Origin: Vitellaria paradoxa
Lineage: Eukaryota > Streptophyta > Magnoliopsida > Ericales > Sapotaceae
Reading direction: 5' to 3'
NCBI GenBank assembly: GCA_019916065.1
Contig: JAINTL010000104.1
Span: 62,001-126,000 of the forward strand
DNA length: 64,000 nucleotides
The notes under the pieces are model-generated. The model made no database searches, was not told the DNA's origin, and saw only the letters and a program-made list of their open reading frames with translations. Below, in pieces: positions 1 to 11,726 of this stretch (positions within the stretch are counted from its first letter, which is position 1; each line of letters opens with the position of its first letter). A program made the translations under genes and the position numbers.

Positions 1-430
1 TCATATATGTTTGTTGGAGGCATCGTGGGCACAAGTGGACCCGTGCTCACGTCCCTACAGATTTTGATGCAGGAATAGATCATAGCAACCAGGTGGGCTA
101 ATGGGGATGGACTAGATGTGCATTGCATGAGCCCATCTAAATTTAGCAAGAGTTTTGGTCTCATAGTACAAGTTTTATTTGAAATTGTTATATTGTACAA
201 TTCTAGACTATTCGATATGGTTGTAAGGGCTTAAGGCCTAAGATTTGCATTAATGGGAAGAGTGTATGGATAAGAACTGGCATCTGTCAAGGTTAAACTC
301 ATGTTATCATACCTTATGTCTTGGGCTCACTTAGAGGTTATTGTATTGCTCTGATTATAGGATGGTTATAGTACTGCATGATATGTGTGTTTATTACCCA
401 CCCTTCAGGTTGTGAGATCCGGACGTGACA
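1..430 (+). mobile_element. Ty3/gypsy LTR, truncated by the window edge
   Basis: The reverse complement of the left part of the LTR at 41052-43448 matches this stretch almost throughout. Shared landmarks are the run around 20-80 (GTGGGCACAAGTGGACC) and the terminal part around 385-430. It ends in CA at 430, directly before sequence homologous to 31441 onward, so 430 is the element edge. The orientation is opposite to the large gypsy element of this window. Only the 3' end of the LTR is visible, so solo LTR and full element cannot be told apart. Confidence 0.85.
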
Positions 431-888
431 AAATCTATCTTAGAAAACTTTATATATAAGTTGCAAACTCAAAACATGTTGAATGAAAATTGCAATGACC
501 AAATCATGTGTAAATTGCAATGACCAAAAAGGGATAGGAAATGGATTAAAAATTACTTTTCTTGTTTGATTTGTTGTGAAAAATGGAAGAGGAAAGCATT
601 GAATTTGAAAAATAAAAATTGAAAACTAGTTTATTGGTGAATGCCCTTTATTTTTTATATTTTCTAATCCACTTTCGTTCCTCTTTTCCCATCTATTTTC
701 TTTTTTTTATAAAATCCTCAATCCAAGGACACTCTTGATCTTGTAATTGTCTTTAACCAATTTTCACTTGAGTCAAGTGTAGGTTGATGATAGGGTCTAC
801 ACTTTTAGGAGCCCAAGGGGTATTAATTTTGTCAGCTTGAATGGTTACCATTAATTTTTCTTAATTATTATATTATTATTATAGCTAT

Positions 889-1008
889 GAGCGAAGAAGA
901 TTGTAGAAAACCAAGATTAGAATCAAACTATGGAAACTGCGATTTAGTGCAATTAGGGGTTCTCCATTGCAACCTGCTGTAGCTGTGTTTGCCACATAAG
1001 AGAATTTG
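889..1008 (+). pseudogene. Cys-rich exon-like segment, copy A
   Basis: The segment is preceded by a pyrimidine/AT-rich tract ending in AG and followed by a GTAAGT donor-like site at 1009. It is a decayed copy of 31904-32033, which is fully open. Here the frame is interrupted by stops, one just after the CVCH-like part (CACATAAG). I do not recognise the protein. Confidence 0.45.
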
Positions 1009-1429
1009 GTAAGTCCCAAAACTTTCTGGATAGAATAGCGATTTTACTATAGGCAAGCACGTGTGCCGCTATTAGGATAGGTTATTTAAAACTCAAATTC
1101 TGCTATTACAGATAGAGTGGCTAAAATCACTCAATATCTGATTTCAAGGGATTGCCTTTCAAGTAAAATGATTTTAAGGAATTCAAATAAATGAGGACTT
1201 AATTTTAAGAAGAGGATGCAAGCATCACTAATACAAGACCTTATCCAACCCTTAATCATTATTTCAAGCCTTGTTGAGAACAACTACGGGACTTCGAAAA
1301 GGTTGGTCCATTTCGGTAGGTGGTTTTCAAGAAGTAAAGATCGGTTAATTGTTATTGTAGGTTAGTATTATTAAGTTATTATTTGTCACAAAAGATTACT
1401 GTAAGAAAATCGACTTTGCAATGTATATC

Positions 1430-1690
1430 ATAATCTTTAATACTCCCCTCACGGCGACCACGAGTTAAAGGTGGACTGGAGAAAGAGACAAACGGAAAAG
1501 TATACTGACACAAATAGAATAGAATGCACTCGAACAAATGTTGAACAAACATTGATAACGAGACTTGAACCCAAAACCTAAAACCAGATCTTTGATATCA
1601 TTATAAGGTAACAATTATCTTAATAGTTTAAGTGGTTAGGAAATGGATGCAACAATGTATATCAAACTATCTTAATTAGTTAACTGAGGG
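1430..1690 (-). repeat. Dispersed repeat with tRNA-like or primer-site-like text, copy A
   Basis: The block begins near ACTCCCCTCACGG and reads, on the minus strand, through a TTGGGTTCAAGTCTC box and a GATATCAAAG motif. This resembles a very common plant interspersed repeat in which a tRNA-like or primer-binding-like text follows a CCCCTCACG tract. The orthologous copy in copy D is at 32460-32730. I cannot assign it to SINE or LTR class with certainty. Confidence 0.35.
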
Positions 1691-1924
1691 GGTCAAGCAA
1701 GCTAGTCCATAGTCTTAGATTAAAGGGTTCAATCAATACAACTTTTGGTTTGTCATGCAACTAAATAATGTTGACTTGTTAATTGTGTTAATCTTCCTAA
1801 AAGAACCTCTAGGTTTTATCCAGTGACTTCTCTAGAATTTTCTTGTAAACTCTTGTGTGCCTCGTTCATTTATTTTTTGGTAAGTACTCCTTTACGTTTA
1901 TGTTGTGCATACAATTTGTAATAT

Positions 1925-2046
1925 TCTGTGCATGAAGGGTCCTCAACACATCTAATGGAACAATTTCGATCAAGGTATCAAGCTTTCTTGAAACCAATAA
2001 ATTTTCATTGCTCGTTGGATTGGTATCTTTTTTATCATCAGGAAGG
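1925..2046 (+). pseudogene. RNI-like LRR protein, later exon, copy A
   Basis: This is a decayed copy of the exon described at 32985-33116. The end is shared (ATCATCAGGAAG, then donor GTATGT at 2047), as is the upstream ACAATTTGTNATAT text. Indels break the frame: the SFLEN-type stretch is out of phase with the part before it. Four other copies exist in the window. Confidence 0.5.
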
Positions 2047-2922
2047 TATGTCTCATTCTATCTTATATGTTGTTTTATAAAAATCATATATCTCCTTCGC
2101 TTATCTTAACTTTGGTCGTTTATTTGGTAGTCCAATTGCTTGGAGTGGGGTGTCATATTCACATGCTAGTGCAATAATAAATTAATAATTCAACTTCAAA
2201 GTTGATTTATTTGAAAGGAAATACTTTTTAAGTTGTGCTAATTCTGCATTTCTCTTTTATATGATGATACAGAACATAGCTTAAGGGGATAAAGTATTTT
2301 TCTATATGGTCAGTCTATTAAATGTTTGCCATAATAGAATGAAGCTTCATAATGTCACAAGTTGACATTACATTTGCTAATGTAATCTATGACTGATTGG
2401 CTCTTCTTAATTATACTGAACATGAAAGCTAGGCCATGTGCAAATGACATGAAAAAAATGCTCTTATAGATCTAAAATTCCAAGTCGCAAAGTTTGGTCC
2501 AACTATTTCATCTCATTTAAAGATTCAATTATAGCAGCATTAGTTTTTGAATTCCAAGTTGATTGTTTACTCAATAGTTGGAGAGATGCAATCATAATAT
2601 TCTAACTTCTTTAGAAGATGTAAAGGGTTCATTTGTCTTTGTTCAAATAGGGCAGCAATGCACATAAATAAAACATCATGTGGTGTATCTAATGTTGTGG
2701 ATATTGCTTCACAAATTACAAGATATTTATAGTTCTTAACATATCTTTATTTTTATGTTTTATTTTATTTTTAGTAATTGATATTGTTGTTTGAAGACTT
2801 GGTGACTTAGGGTTGGTTGGGCTAAGTGATGCTTTTAGGCGTTGAATAGTTGCAAGACGCATAGTGAGATCCAGAGGAGTAATTTTGTAAAAAGTTTGAA
2901 TGCTTTTTTGTTGCTTTATTTC

Positions 2923-2951
2923 CAATAATAATAATAATAATAATAATAAAT
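2923..2951. repeat. (AAT)n microsatellite
   Basis: This is a run of AAT/ATA triplets. The same position in the other repeat copies also carries AAT runs of different length (21208-21250 and 34063-34090), so the microsatellite predates the duplications and has drifted since. Confidence 0.8.
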
Positions 2952-3656
2952 AATATAAATAAATAAAAAGTAAAAAATGGGGTAAAGGATATTTGGGATT
3001 TCAAACCAATTAGTTAGACTTGAGGTTTGTATAAATTGATTGTTAATAGTGTAGCATTGATTTGAGAGAGTGCTAGGTGAAATTGTTTCAGATACACAAA
3101 TTGCCTTTGTAGAAGGGTGTTAATCATTGAATGCGTTTTTAGTGACAAATGAGGTGGTGATTCAGGATTGAAAAGTTGTGAATTTGGGGTGATTTGAAAA
3201 TTGGATATAGAAAAATATTATGATCATATCAATTAGGTTGCTTAATTTATCTTTTAAAGAGGATGGGGTTTGTATCAAAGATGACGATGGATTTCCCGGT
3301 GTATTTCACAATGTAATTTTCAATTCTATTTAATGGCTTTTCACTTACCTTTTTCAACTCTTTTAGGAAATTGAGACGAGAGGTTCCTCTCATCACTTCT
3401 ATTTATTTATTCATAGAAAGAATGTTTAGTAGATTAGTTAAGAGGGTAGTTCAAGGCTTCGTTATTAATCTAATACTGGTATCAGTGGGCACGTATTATA
3501 CTAGGCAAAAAAGGTAATTTAGTGTTTACTTTCTATACTAGTATTTGTATCGACCAATATTGGTTAGTATGGTCCCTACTGTAATACTCGCCAATCTCTA
3601 ACAGTAGCTGCAATTTTTAAATTTTTGGTAGCTACTCAGTCTTTTGCTTCTCAAGA

Positions 3657-3722
3657 ATGGCTGAAGTTCCATTTCTGTTGGCTTTGTGCATGGATGCAAT
3701 TAAGAAAGAAATTCTTTGCGAT
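3657..3722 (+). pseudogene. RNI-like LRR protein, first exon, copy A
   Basis: An ATG opens MAEVPFLLALCMDAIKKEIL and is followed by a decayed donor (GATAATATGC; the other copies have GGTAAGATGC or GGTAATATGC). From memory, plant RNI-like leucine-rich-repeat proteins begin with a similar short segment (M-E-V-P-x-L-x-x-L-C-I/M-x-x-x-K-K-E-I-L). Copies at 15388 and 21900 keep the same start and phase. A (CT)n tract follows in the presumptive intron. The protein continuation beyond the second exon is broken, so this is a pseudogene fragment. Confidence 0.55.
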
Positions 3723-3743
3723 AATATGCTAATGCTATATGAT

Positions 3744-3745
<2 letters not shown>

Positions 3746-3781
<36 letters not shown>

Positions 3782-3785
3782 TCTC
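3746..3785. repeat. (CT)n microsatellite
   Basis: This is a pure CT run of about 32 bases in the intron between the first and second LRR-gene exons. Shorter or mixed CT/GT versions are at 15481-15505 and 21995-22020, so the tract is ancestral to the copies. It creates spurious poly-Ser/Leu open frames. Confidence 0.9.
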
Positions 3786-3874
3786 TTTACACAACACAAC
3801 ACTAGTGGATGGCATATGCAAGGATTATATTATTTTTTTCATTTTATTTATTTTTTATTTAAATTTGGTTGCAG

Positions 3875-3955
3875 GTGACTACCTTCCCTTGGATTTGTTT
3901 GATAACTTGCTAACCCACTTAGCTCCATTGGCTTGCAAAAATTGCAAGAGCAATG
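3875..3955 (+). pseudogene. RNI-like LRR protein, second exon, copy A
   Basis: Acceptor GTTGCAG precedes an open exon reading GDYLPLDLFDNLLTHLAPLA, with donor-like G|GTGAG at 3956. The pattern LPxxLFDxLLxxLPPLALQKLQ is, from memory, near the N-terminus of plant RNI-like LRR proteins. Here the final QKLQ part has become CKNCKS through a one-base shift relative to copy B. It pairs with the exon at 3657 across an intron of about 150 bp. Confidence 0.55.
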
Positions 3956-5484
3956 GTGAGTTCAATAGTTGCACTCCTATTTGTTTATGTATATATGCAC
4001 CCTTCTTAATTACTGTACATGTAAAAAGAAATGAGGTTATCACTTTTTATGAGGATATAAAGTCCATTCAGGGATCTTGTGTTTGAAACTTCGCAAGATT
4101 TCTCCTTTAAGGCCACTCATATAGGCTTTGCTTATAATTGTTGGATCATGATCTTGTGGGGCTAGGATTACTGTTAGGTGGGGTCCAATGTGGTCCTGCT
4201 TGGGGAGGTTACTTGTTTGAAAAAAAAAAAAAAAAAAAAGATGACAACAACAAAGCCAAAAAAAAAAAAAAAAATCCATTCATCTAAAAACCACTATTTG
4301 ATTTTTTGCTTTGTACTTTTTTGAAATTTTGTGAGGAGCTTTAAATTTATTAAAATATATGTAATTTGGTTTGTTTAGGCGTTATGACTTTGCATTGCTA
4401 AGGGTTAGTTGCTAAAGTTTTATAGTTTATGTTTATTTCTTTTAGAACCACAAAATTCATATAGTTTTTGTAAAGAGTGGCTTTGTTAGTCCACTAATTT
4501 ATGCATTCACTAAATTTTGTATGCCAAATTGGAAGGGGTTTAGAATTGAACTAGATTCCTACTTATGAATTTATCACGTAGATTATAATTTAGAATTAGA
4601 ATCTTGGGGTTGTTTAGTGCTACTAGGGCATTTGAGGTTGCTCGAAAGAGGAATATGTTTATGTAACTCTGGTTTGAGTTTAAGAAATGTAGAATTGGTC
4701 TGAATTTAAATGTTTATCTTTGGCTATCTTCTGACTCTTATTGCCTGACCTAAAATCATTCAGTCATTAGCACAACCTCAGGGGCCTCATTGGTTTTTAG
4801 TTTTGATCTGCATGTATATTCTAGATTTCTGCTCACTCACTTTATCGTGCAACTTCGTGAATGAGCAATATGGTGAACAATGTTTAAAGAGAAAGATAGT
4901 TTTGGGTGAATTATTGTATTTTCTTATCTACAAGTTTTACAAGGCACTTGGTCAGCATTTTAAATTGTTTGCTACTTGTTCATATCTTGTTCTTGGTCTC
5001 CATTACTTCCTTACCGACCATCTGCTTGGAGTATTGGCTGAAGTGTTCCATTTATTTTCTTCACTTGTTTAACCTGTTCACTTACGTACTATCAGTTTCC
5101 TTACATAATCAGATGATTTATACACAAACTATGAATGAGGCATCATTCAATTGTTTAAAAAAAAATGGAAGGAGTCATTGTTATGTTCTTATCTTGGGGT
5201 CAAGGATTATGATTTGTGCCAGTTCCTTTCGTTCATTTTATTTTAAATCTTTTCTAATTGTTTTCTTTTTCTTTTTTCTATTTCTCTATTCTCAACTTTA
5301 GAAATATTCACTAGTTTGATTGTTCAAGCAACTTGCTTATAAGTGATGTTTTTCTCACTTTTTTTTTTTAAAAAGATAAGTAAATTTTTATTAAAAGAAA
5401 ATAGCTCTATACAAGCATTAATTGGATGCTAATGCATGACACCAATAGGAACAAAACATCCAAACAGACAGGAAACCAACCAAA

Positions 5485-6147
5485 CCACTCATCTCATCTG
5501 ATCAAGGAAATTCAAGAAAGAAGATAGGTCTATCTCCCTTCCATCCCTCACCCAATCATATAGACATGCAAGCAAGTAGCTTTTAATCCTGTAAGATGGC
5601 CTGCTCTCATTTTCAAAAATCCTTCTATTCCTCTCCTTCCAAGTCAGCCAGAATACACAAAATAAATCACATTCCAAATGGATTTTTTATTCCCCCAAGA
5701 GGCTGCCCCCACCATGCCAGTAAAAAATCACTCAAACTCCTTGGGAAGCACGTCTGCACATTAAAGCAAGAAGAAATCAAACTCCACATCTCAGCTGTCA
5801 TGGGCAGTGCAGTAACATATGTGAAATAGACTCCTCCTGATTGAAGCATAATGTGTAGCGGTTAACTATGGAATAACCTCTAAGTTTGAGGTTGTCCATA
5901 GTTAGAATATTCCCCCTAGCTGCACACCAAGAGAAGAAAGCACCCGAGGAGGGGCAGCAGTCTTCCAAAGCTTCGTCCAAGGAAATGCATCGCTTATGTG
6001 TCCTTGCAATGATGAATAATAGGATCTGACAGTAAAGAGCTTCTCCTTTGATCCATTCCAAGCCATGGAGTCCTCAAAATCCTCCAAATAGACATCATTT
6101 AGGAGCTCAATAAGAGACAAGTAAGCATCCATTTCCCAATCATTCAT
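5485..6147 (-). pseudogene. LINE ORF2 C-terminal region (zf-RVT and tail)
   Basis: This reads, across three frames, a zinc-finger-of-reverse-transcriptase-like segment (GNILTMDNLKLRGY, CFNQEESISHMLLHC) and then the conserved LINE tail FWLTWKERNRRIFEN. It follows the RT domain at 6164-6898 with a short gap. Frame changes near 6060 and 5800 break it. Such C-terminal segments are usual in plant LINE proteins annotated as putative ribonuclease H or non-LTR reverse transcriptase. Confidence 0.8.
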
Positions 6148-6163
6148 GTTCTTCGAAGAGTGA

Positions 6164-6898
6164 CTACCCAGGTGCGACTATTACCCATCCAATGCAATAA
6201 TCTCTGATAAAAGCATCTTTGTTAACAGCTAAGCCATAGATCTCTGAGAAAAGGTCAGCTAGACAGCCAACATTCATCCAATTGTGTCTCCAAAATAGAA
6301 TCCTATCCCCTTTACCCAGCTTCCACAAAATATAGCTACCAAAATTCCTCCAGTTCTTCCTAATTTCTCTCCAGATACTTGCGCCAACAGAGTTTGAACA
6401 AGGGGGTGTAATCCAGCCACCCAACTCCTCACCATACTTAATGGAAATAACTTTCTTCCAAAGTCTGCCATTATCCTTATGAAATCTCCATAGCCACTTA
6501 CCCAATAAAGCTTCATTTTGCAGCTGCAATTGTCTGATACCGATGCCTCCTGACCCAATTGGGGAACAGACTGATTTCCAATTAACCAAGCTGTGTTTGA
6601 AAACTCCATCACCTTTGCCCCAAAGAAAATTCCTTTGCAATCTCTCAAGCTCTTTAATAACAGAAGCAGGAGCTTTAAACAGGGAAAGAAAGTAGGTTGG
6701 GAGACTGGAAAGTACACTCTTAATCAGTGTGGTTCTCGCCCCAGTTGAGAGATATTTAGCCTTCCAAACAGCAAGTCTATTCCTGCTTCTTTCCAGTACT
6801 AGTTCCCAGACCCTTTTAGATTTGAGATGAGTTCCCAATGGCAGGCCTAAGTAAGTAGTTGGGAATGAGCCTGATTTGCAACCCAGAATGTCTGCCAA
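6164..6898 (-). CDS. LINE reverse transcriptase, C-terminal part (open fragment)
   Basis: This is a 244-residue open frame, the longest in the window. It contains the plant LINE signatures TTYLGLPLG near residue 14, LPTYFLSLFKAP near 66 and GGIGIRQLQLQNEALLGKWLW near 117. These follow the polymerase palm in ORF2. The frame is shifted relative to the upstream block at 6847-7143 that holds FADD. It is part of the minus-strand LINE and would not be expressed as an independent protein. Confidence 0.85.
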   Translation of the reverse strand: MADILGCKSGSFPTTYLGLPLGTHLKSKRVWELVLERSRNRLAVWKAKYLSTGARTTLIKSVLSSLPTYFLSLFKAPASVIKELERLQRNFLWGKGDGVFKHSLVNWKSVCSPIGSGGIGIRQLQLQNEALLGKWLWRFHKDNGRLWKKVISIKYGEELGGWITPPCSNSVGASIWREIRKNWRNFGSYILWKLGKGDRILFWRHNWMNVGCLADLFSEIYGLAVNKDAFIRDYCIGWVIVAPG

Positions 6899-7870
6899 TT
6901 CCCGAAGAGAAGATGGATCACCAACCGAAAACGCCTCGATTTTCTCAAATTAATTCGCAATCCAGTGGCTGCCTCGAAGCCCAGTAGAGTGCATCTCAGA
7001 TGTCCCAATTGTAGTTTATCAGCCCCACAGAACACCATGGAATCATCAGCGAAGAGGAGATGAGAAATGCTTATTGAGTCCCTGCATCGATTCCTAACTG
7101 AAAAGCCTTCTAACAAACCAGCCTCCTCCATATTTTTTAGCATTTGCTAAAGACTTCCATGACTATAATGAATAAAAATGGGGAAAGAGGGTCACCTTGC
7201 CTTAACCCTCTTGACGAAGCGAAGAAACCAACTGGAGATCCATTGATCAAGATGGAGAACCGAACCGTAGAGATACACCAGTAAATCCACTGACACCACC
7301 TATTTCCAAAACCCATTCTTCTCATCAAGTAAATCAAACAATTCCAATTAACATGGTCAGAAGCTTTCTCAATATCCAATTTACAAACAATCCTATATCC
7401 TTTCTTTTTGCCTTTGAGCCAATGACTTCATTCGCAACAAGGACATCGAGGATTTGCCTACCACCCACAAAGGCATTTTGAGAGATGGAGATGATTGGGT
7501 CCAACACTTTTCGCAATCTGGTAGCAAGAACTTTTGCGATTAACTTATAGACAGCTCCAACCAAACTTATTGGTCTGAAATCTCTAATATCTATTGCACC
7601 AGCCTACTTTGGAATCAAGGCAATAAATGTGGAATTCAAGCTTCTTACAAATCTGCAACTTTGATGAAATTCTGCAAAAACCAGTAGTATGTCTTCCTTG
7701 AAAATGCTCCAGCATTTTTGAAAAAGAGCTAAAGTCCAACCATATGGACCTGGAGCTTTATCCCCACTTAAATCCATGAGAGCAGTAAAAATCTCAGATT
7801 CCGAAAAGGGTTGTTCTATTCCTTCAGCTTCCTCAAGTCTAATGTGGGAGAAATTCAATTCATCGACCTT
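6847..7870 (-). pseudogene. LINE reverse transcriptase palm, frameshifted
   Basis: RT motifs appear in order on the minus strand: a GPDGF-type motif (APGPYGWT) near 7760, [11 protein letters not shown] near 7470, motif A as [11 protein letters not shown] near 7360 (the usual Tyr after Ala is Ser), [13 protein letters not shown] near 7208-7170, and the catalytic FADD at about 7053-7042. Frame breaks lie near 7590, 7380 and 7140. The catalytic Asp pair survives, but no continuous polymerase is possible. Confidence 0.85.
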
Positions 7871-8269
7871 AGGTCTCCATTATTCCTGTTCCATGAAGAG
7901 CTGCTCCTAAAAATTCAGTATTCCTTGCTTAATGAGCTCATGATCTTCAGTAATAAGGCCATTCACTCTTAGCCTTTCAATCCAATTCTTCCTTTTGTTT
8001 GCTGAGGCTATTTTGTGAAAAAATTTTGTTTTTGTCCCCCTCCTTCAGCCACTTGATTCTTGATTTTTGCCTCCAACTGATTTCTTTCATTTTAGTCAAT
8101 TTGTTTAGCTCGTTGATCTTATCTTCTCTGCTGCTCTTCTCCATATCAGTGACTCTTCTGATATCATCCAGCAAATCTAACTTTTGTACTTCCTTCTCAA
8201 GCTCCAGCTTTTGAATTTCAACCCTGCCAAAGACCTCTAAATTCCATCTTTTCAAATCATTTTTTAGAC

Positions 8270-9096
8270 ATTTAAGTTTTTTGATAGCACATAACTGGCA
8301 CTTCCACTAAATTTGTAGCTCTGCCACCAAGAAGCAATCAAGTCTGGAAAACCATCTGCTTGTAGCCACATGTTTTCAAATCTAAAGGGTTTGGGCCCAC
8401 ATCTAAATCCCCTTCCATCCAGCATCAAAGGGAAATGATCGGAGATTAAACGAGGTATAGCTTTTTGGATAACCTCAGGAAAGTGATCCTCCCATTCGCT
8501 TGACACTAGAAACTTGTCAATTCTAGACTTACTCTTGCAGTTGCTCCAAGTGAATCTGCTGCTATTCAGTGGCAGATTGAGGCATGCTAAGTCATTAATA
8601 AATTATGAGAAAATCTTCATCTGCTTTGAGCTTCGTTTGCAGTTCCATTTTTCCTCCACTGTTTTAACCATATTAAAGTCACCACTCATACACCAGGGAT
8701 ATTGCCAGCGGTTGACAGCAGCCCCAACTTTATCCGAAATTCTGATTTCTAGTTGCTGTCAACAGGACTATAGACTCCAGTGAAAGACCAAGTAAAATTA
8801 TCCTCTATATGGTTGAATAAGTAGGAAATGAGAACACCCCAACTTCAGATTCAGCCATGGTTAAAATTCTACTGTCCCACATCACCAAAACACCGCCGGA
8901 AGCTCCTATAGCATCAATAGCAATCCATTTATATCAAGCTCCCCCCCATAGAGATCTGATGATGTTTTCATCCATCATTCCAATCTTAGTTTCTTGTAAA
9001 CAAATTAAATCTGGTTTCCATTTTCTGAGTGAATTCTTTATTAGCATTCTTTTTGTTGGACCACAAAACCTCTAACATTCCAGCTTATGAGTCTCG
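8270..9096 (-). pseudogene. LINE apurinic/apyrimidinic endonuclease domain, degenerate
   Basis: The minus strand begins RLISWNVRGL near 9095-9066, the hallmark start of the exonuclease-endonuclease-phosphatase fold in L1-type ORF2. KWKPDL and a degraded LQETK-type motif follow near 9020. It ends with a segment around 8460-8300 (ISDHFPLMLDGRG), which is the SDHxPL motif. Many frameshifts occur between. Confidence 0.8.
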
Positions 9097-9599
9097 GCTT
9101 CATTCAAAACATATAGGTAAGTATTCTCCAGAATTCCTGCCCCTTTAATCTGGCTCTGCCCTTTCGTGTCATATGAGATTGAGCATTCCAAGTTCTTAAG
9201 CTCCCTTGGAAACCCCTTCTAGAAATACCATTGCTGGTTTTCTTACCTTCTTTTCAAAGTATTTCCCCGTTCTCTTCAATGGACATTAGGAGATCCCATA
9301 ATCCTTTCTTTCAAACCTTCACTTGTAATCCCCAGAATTTCTTGAAGGATTTCATACGGTTGATAACCCATTTGAAATTTGCTTCTGATCTAGAACCACG
9401 AATCTTCCAGCAGCAGAGGTTCATTAATCCAATACCATTCATCAGACTTATAGAGGCAGAGATAAGCAATCAATGGCTTTAACTCCTCTCTTTCCTGGCC
9501 TTATCAAAATGTCTGGTAGATTTCAAGCAATGATTCTGATTTCGTGCCAAAACGCATTCAGAAGCTGAGTCTAATTTCAAAACCATCATCTGACTCATT

Positions 9600-10890
9600 G
9601 ATCAACTGTCTCCACTCGAAATATCTTCCAACATCTGGTCCATCTTGAAGACATCTTTATTAACTGCAGGTTTGTAAGGGTCATCCCACCTAAAGTCTGA
9701 ATAAACCTTAAATTCCTCATCCTTTTCCAGCATTGGATAATTTGTACTTTTGTCGGCTGAGACTTTATGAGCCTGATTCTTATTAATTACCACATCTGTT
9801 GAATCATTTAATGTATTTAAGGCATCAAATCTATTATATGCCTACAGATTCTCATTAGAGGACTTTGAATTTGAATTTGTAATGCCTCCATTCATTGCAT
9901 TTTTCCTATTCACCTTAACCCATCGAACCTTCCCACTTTCAAGGTTCTGCAATTGCTGCTTCTTTTCAGATTCTGAGGCCCATTAAAGTATCTGACTCTT
10001 TGTCTTCCTATGGCAGAAGCCATGGCCGAGAGAGTGGCTGTATCACACGCCGCCTCCTCTCAGGTAGTCGGCTGCCGTCGGAGGCTTCTCACTGATTCGA
10101 AGTCCAGTCAACCCAGGGTCTTCGATCAACCCAAATGGGGCAGTCGTACCAGGGATTTTCCAACTCTGATTTTAACTGAGGCTAGAACATTTCTTCCTTG
10201 TCCCTTAATCCTCAAATTAACCCACATCAAATGAGTTTGATTTAAAGTTTCCTCTGCAATTTCAAGATAACCTCCGCAGTATTCTCCTATGCTTTCAAAG
10301 ATGCCTTTATCCCATAGGAACACTGGCAGGCCTAATACTCGAATCTAGGGTGAATTTGCGACTCCTAGCCTCTTCGATTGCATGCAACTCCAGCTATGCC
10401 ATCTATCCAAGAATAGTGGCCTTCCGTTTAATGAAAACTTACCAATTTTTCCTTCCGCCAGCTCTCTAGAAGGAAAATGAACAGGTGAGTGAGAATCGAA
10501 CTTTTTGATTTCCACCCCACCAGGAATTCTCCAGTTTCTGTCTACCCACCTTTTCACAGCTGCAAGGTCCTTATTATCTTGTATTAAGCCACTCATACTG
10601 CCTACTAAGCATCTAGACATTTGAAAAGCTTCTCTCCCATCAGCATCCTCAAAGTTAACTACCACAGATTTCTCTTTTCCTCAATACATGAGCTTCTTAA
10701 ACCGATAGACTCCATTTTGGAAGACTTGCTGCTTGCAGATATGTTTTCTGTGATTGAACAGTTGCTGCTTCTCCTCCTGTGCCGTCTTGTGTGGCAGCAC
10801 GTCCTCCCTTGACAGAGGGAGGTTCCTAACATGCATAGTTGTATGCTGATTGGCTCTAAATCTTTCCTGTTGCAGGGTGAATGTAGACAA
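9600..10890 (-). pseudogene. LINE ORF1, DUF4283-type nucleic-acid-binding protein, degenerate
   Basis: From about 10665 downward the protein text is VVNFEDADGREAFQMSR, AVKRWVDRNWRIPGGVEI and, in another frame from 10323, FLWDKGIFESIGEYCGG. This is the arrangement of the DUF4283 domain found in plant LINE ORF1 and related gag-like proteins. Stops and frame changes occur near 10680, 10340 and 10126. A downstream CCHC knuckle is not evident. Confidence 0.7.
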
Positions 10891-11647
10891 TTATTTCAGC
10901 AAAGATACACCTAGCCTTGCCCAGCGGCAATCTCTGGTATGCACATCAGTCTTTTACCATAAGGGGCAAACAGTACTTATTGAGGGATATTGAAATTCGA
11001 CACAAGAAATTCAATTTACTTATCATTATATTGCAAAATCTTCTAATGGGTACTTTTCTACTTTAAACTTTGCTGATTCAAAATTTTGTATTTGAGTTAA
11101 TTCTTTTTCACTTTCTCTGTCTCCTTTACTATGTTTGGTCATTCTTATAGATACTTCAAACTAGTAAAATGAAATTATGTAAAATTGTTTTTAATAATTT
11201 AACTTAAGTCCTCTTTCTGTAGGCCATTTAAGAATAGGTATGTTGGTGAATTTGATATGATTGATCTAGAAATCAAAGAAAACACAAAAAGGTTTGAAAT
11301 AACATGGTGTATTCAATCAAAAAGCGTACATTCAATGAGTCAAATTATAAGACAAGTGATTAAACATAGAAAAAACAATTCTTAGTATGCAATTAGTGTT
11401 TTTGTAATATTCAAACTTTGAGAGTGCGGGAAACGTTATATGAGTCATGTTGGCCCGGCTTGGCAATGTGGTAAATTATTTTTTAAAACGAGATGTAGAA
11501 GACTATAAACTGATAAATGACTGGTATTAGGTATACTGGGAAGCACATTTATAGGAGTATGTTAATTTGATTTGATTGAATTATTAGAAAATTTTATTAC
11601 CATTCACTATATTAGCTCATTGCACTTTTACTATATTGACCCGAAAA

Positions 11648-11726
11648 AACAGTTACCTCAACAAAGTAGCAGAAATGGCTTTGCTCTCATCTTTTCATGG
11701 TTATATTGCTGAAGTAAGAATTCCAG
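11648..11726 (+). pseudogene. RNI-like LRR protein, middle exon
   Basis: This is an open stretch reading LNKVAEMALLSSFHGYIAEV and then RIPG, followed by a G|GTAAC donor-like site at 11727. From memory, RNI-like LRR proteins of plants have a matching segment (LQNCLDEAAE-ALLPSFxGxIxEIxI) after the N-terminal helices, which places it downstream of the exon at 3875. The LINE at 5361-10960 would sit in the intervening intron. The corresponding site in copy D (near 36955) lacks this exon. Confidence 0.5.

Larger units (their letters stand above)
431..5360 (+). repeat. Segmental repeat copy A, left part
   Basis: This stretch is collinear with 31441-36290, and parts of it recur at 14641-16690, 19925-21300 and 21270-22410. 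It holds exon-like pieces at 889-1008, 1925-2046, 3657-3722 and 3875-3955, described separately. The rest (2050-3650 and 4280-5360) is AT-rich non-coding sequence with microsatellites. At 5361 the homology is cut by a LINE and resumes near 10975. Confidence 0.8.
5361..10960 (-). mobile_element. LINE (L1-like), near full length, degenerate
   Basis: On the minus strand the order is ORF1 (about 10890-9600), apurinic endonuclease (about 9096-8270), reverse transcriptase (about 7870-6700), and a C-terminal region with a Cys/His motif and RNase-H-like end (to about 5485). An A-rich tail follows at 5370-5361. Copy D at 36270-36330 gives the empty site: text ending TTTCTCAC on the left resumes near 10975 on the right. 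No clear target-site duplication is visible. Several frameshifts and stops mean it is dead. Confidence 0.9.

Noticed and set aside
3739..4086. 115-codon open frame through the CT repeat and second LRR exon
   Set aside because: It runs through a microsatellite and an intron. Only the 81-base exon part is conserved in the other copies.
4060..4240. Possible SINE: conserved block ending in GGTCCTGCTTGGGGAGG before a poly(A) run, also at 15800-15960 and 22310-22420
   Set aside because: No A or B box could be found, and the same block is at the same place in each copy, so it is simply part of the ancestral repeat. Only copy A has a clean poly(A).
4040..4279. Open frame rich in Phe on the minus strand
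   Set aside because: It is produced by poly(A) runs at 4220-4274 and has no homology or conservation in the other repeat copies.
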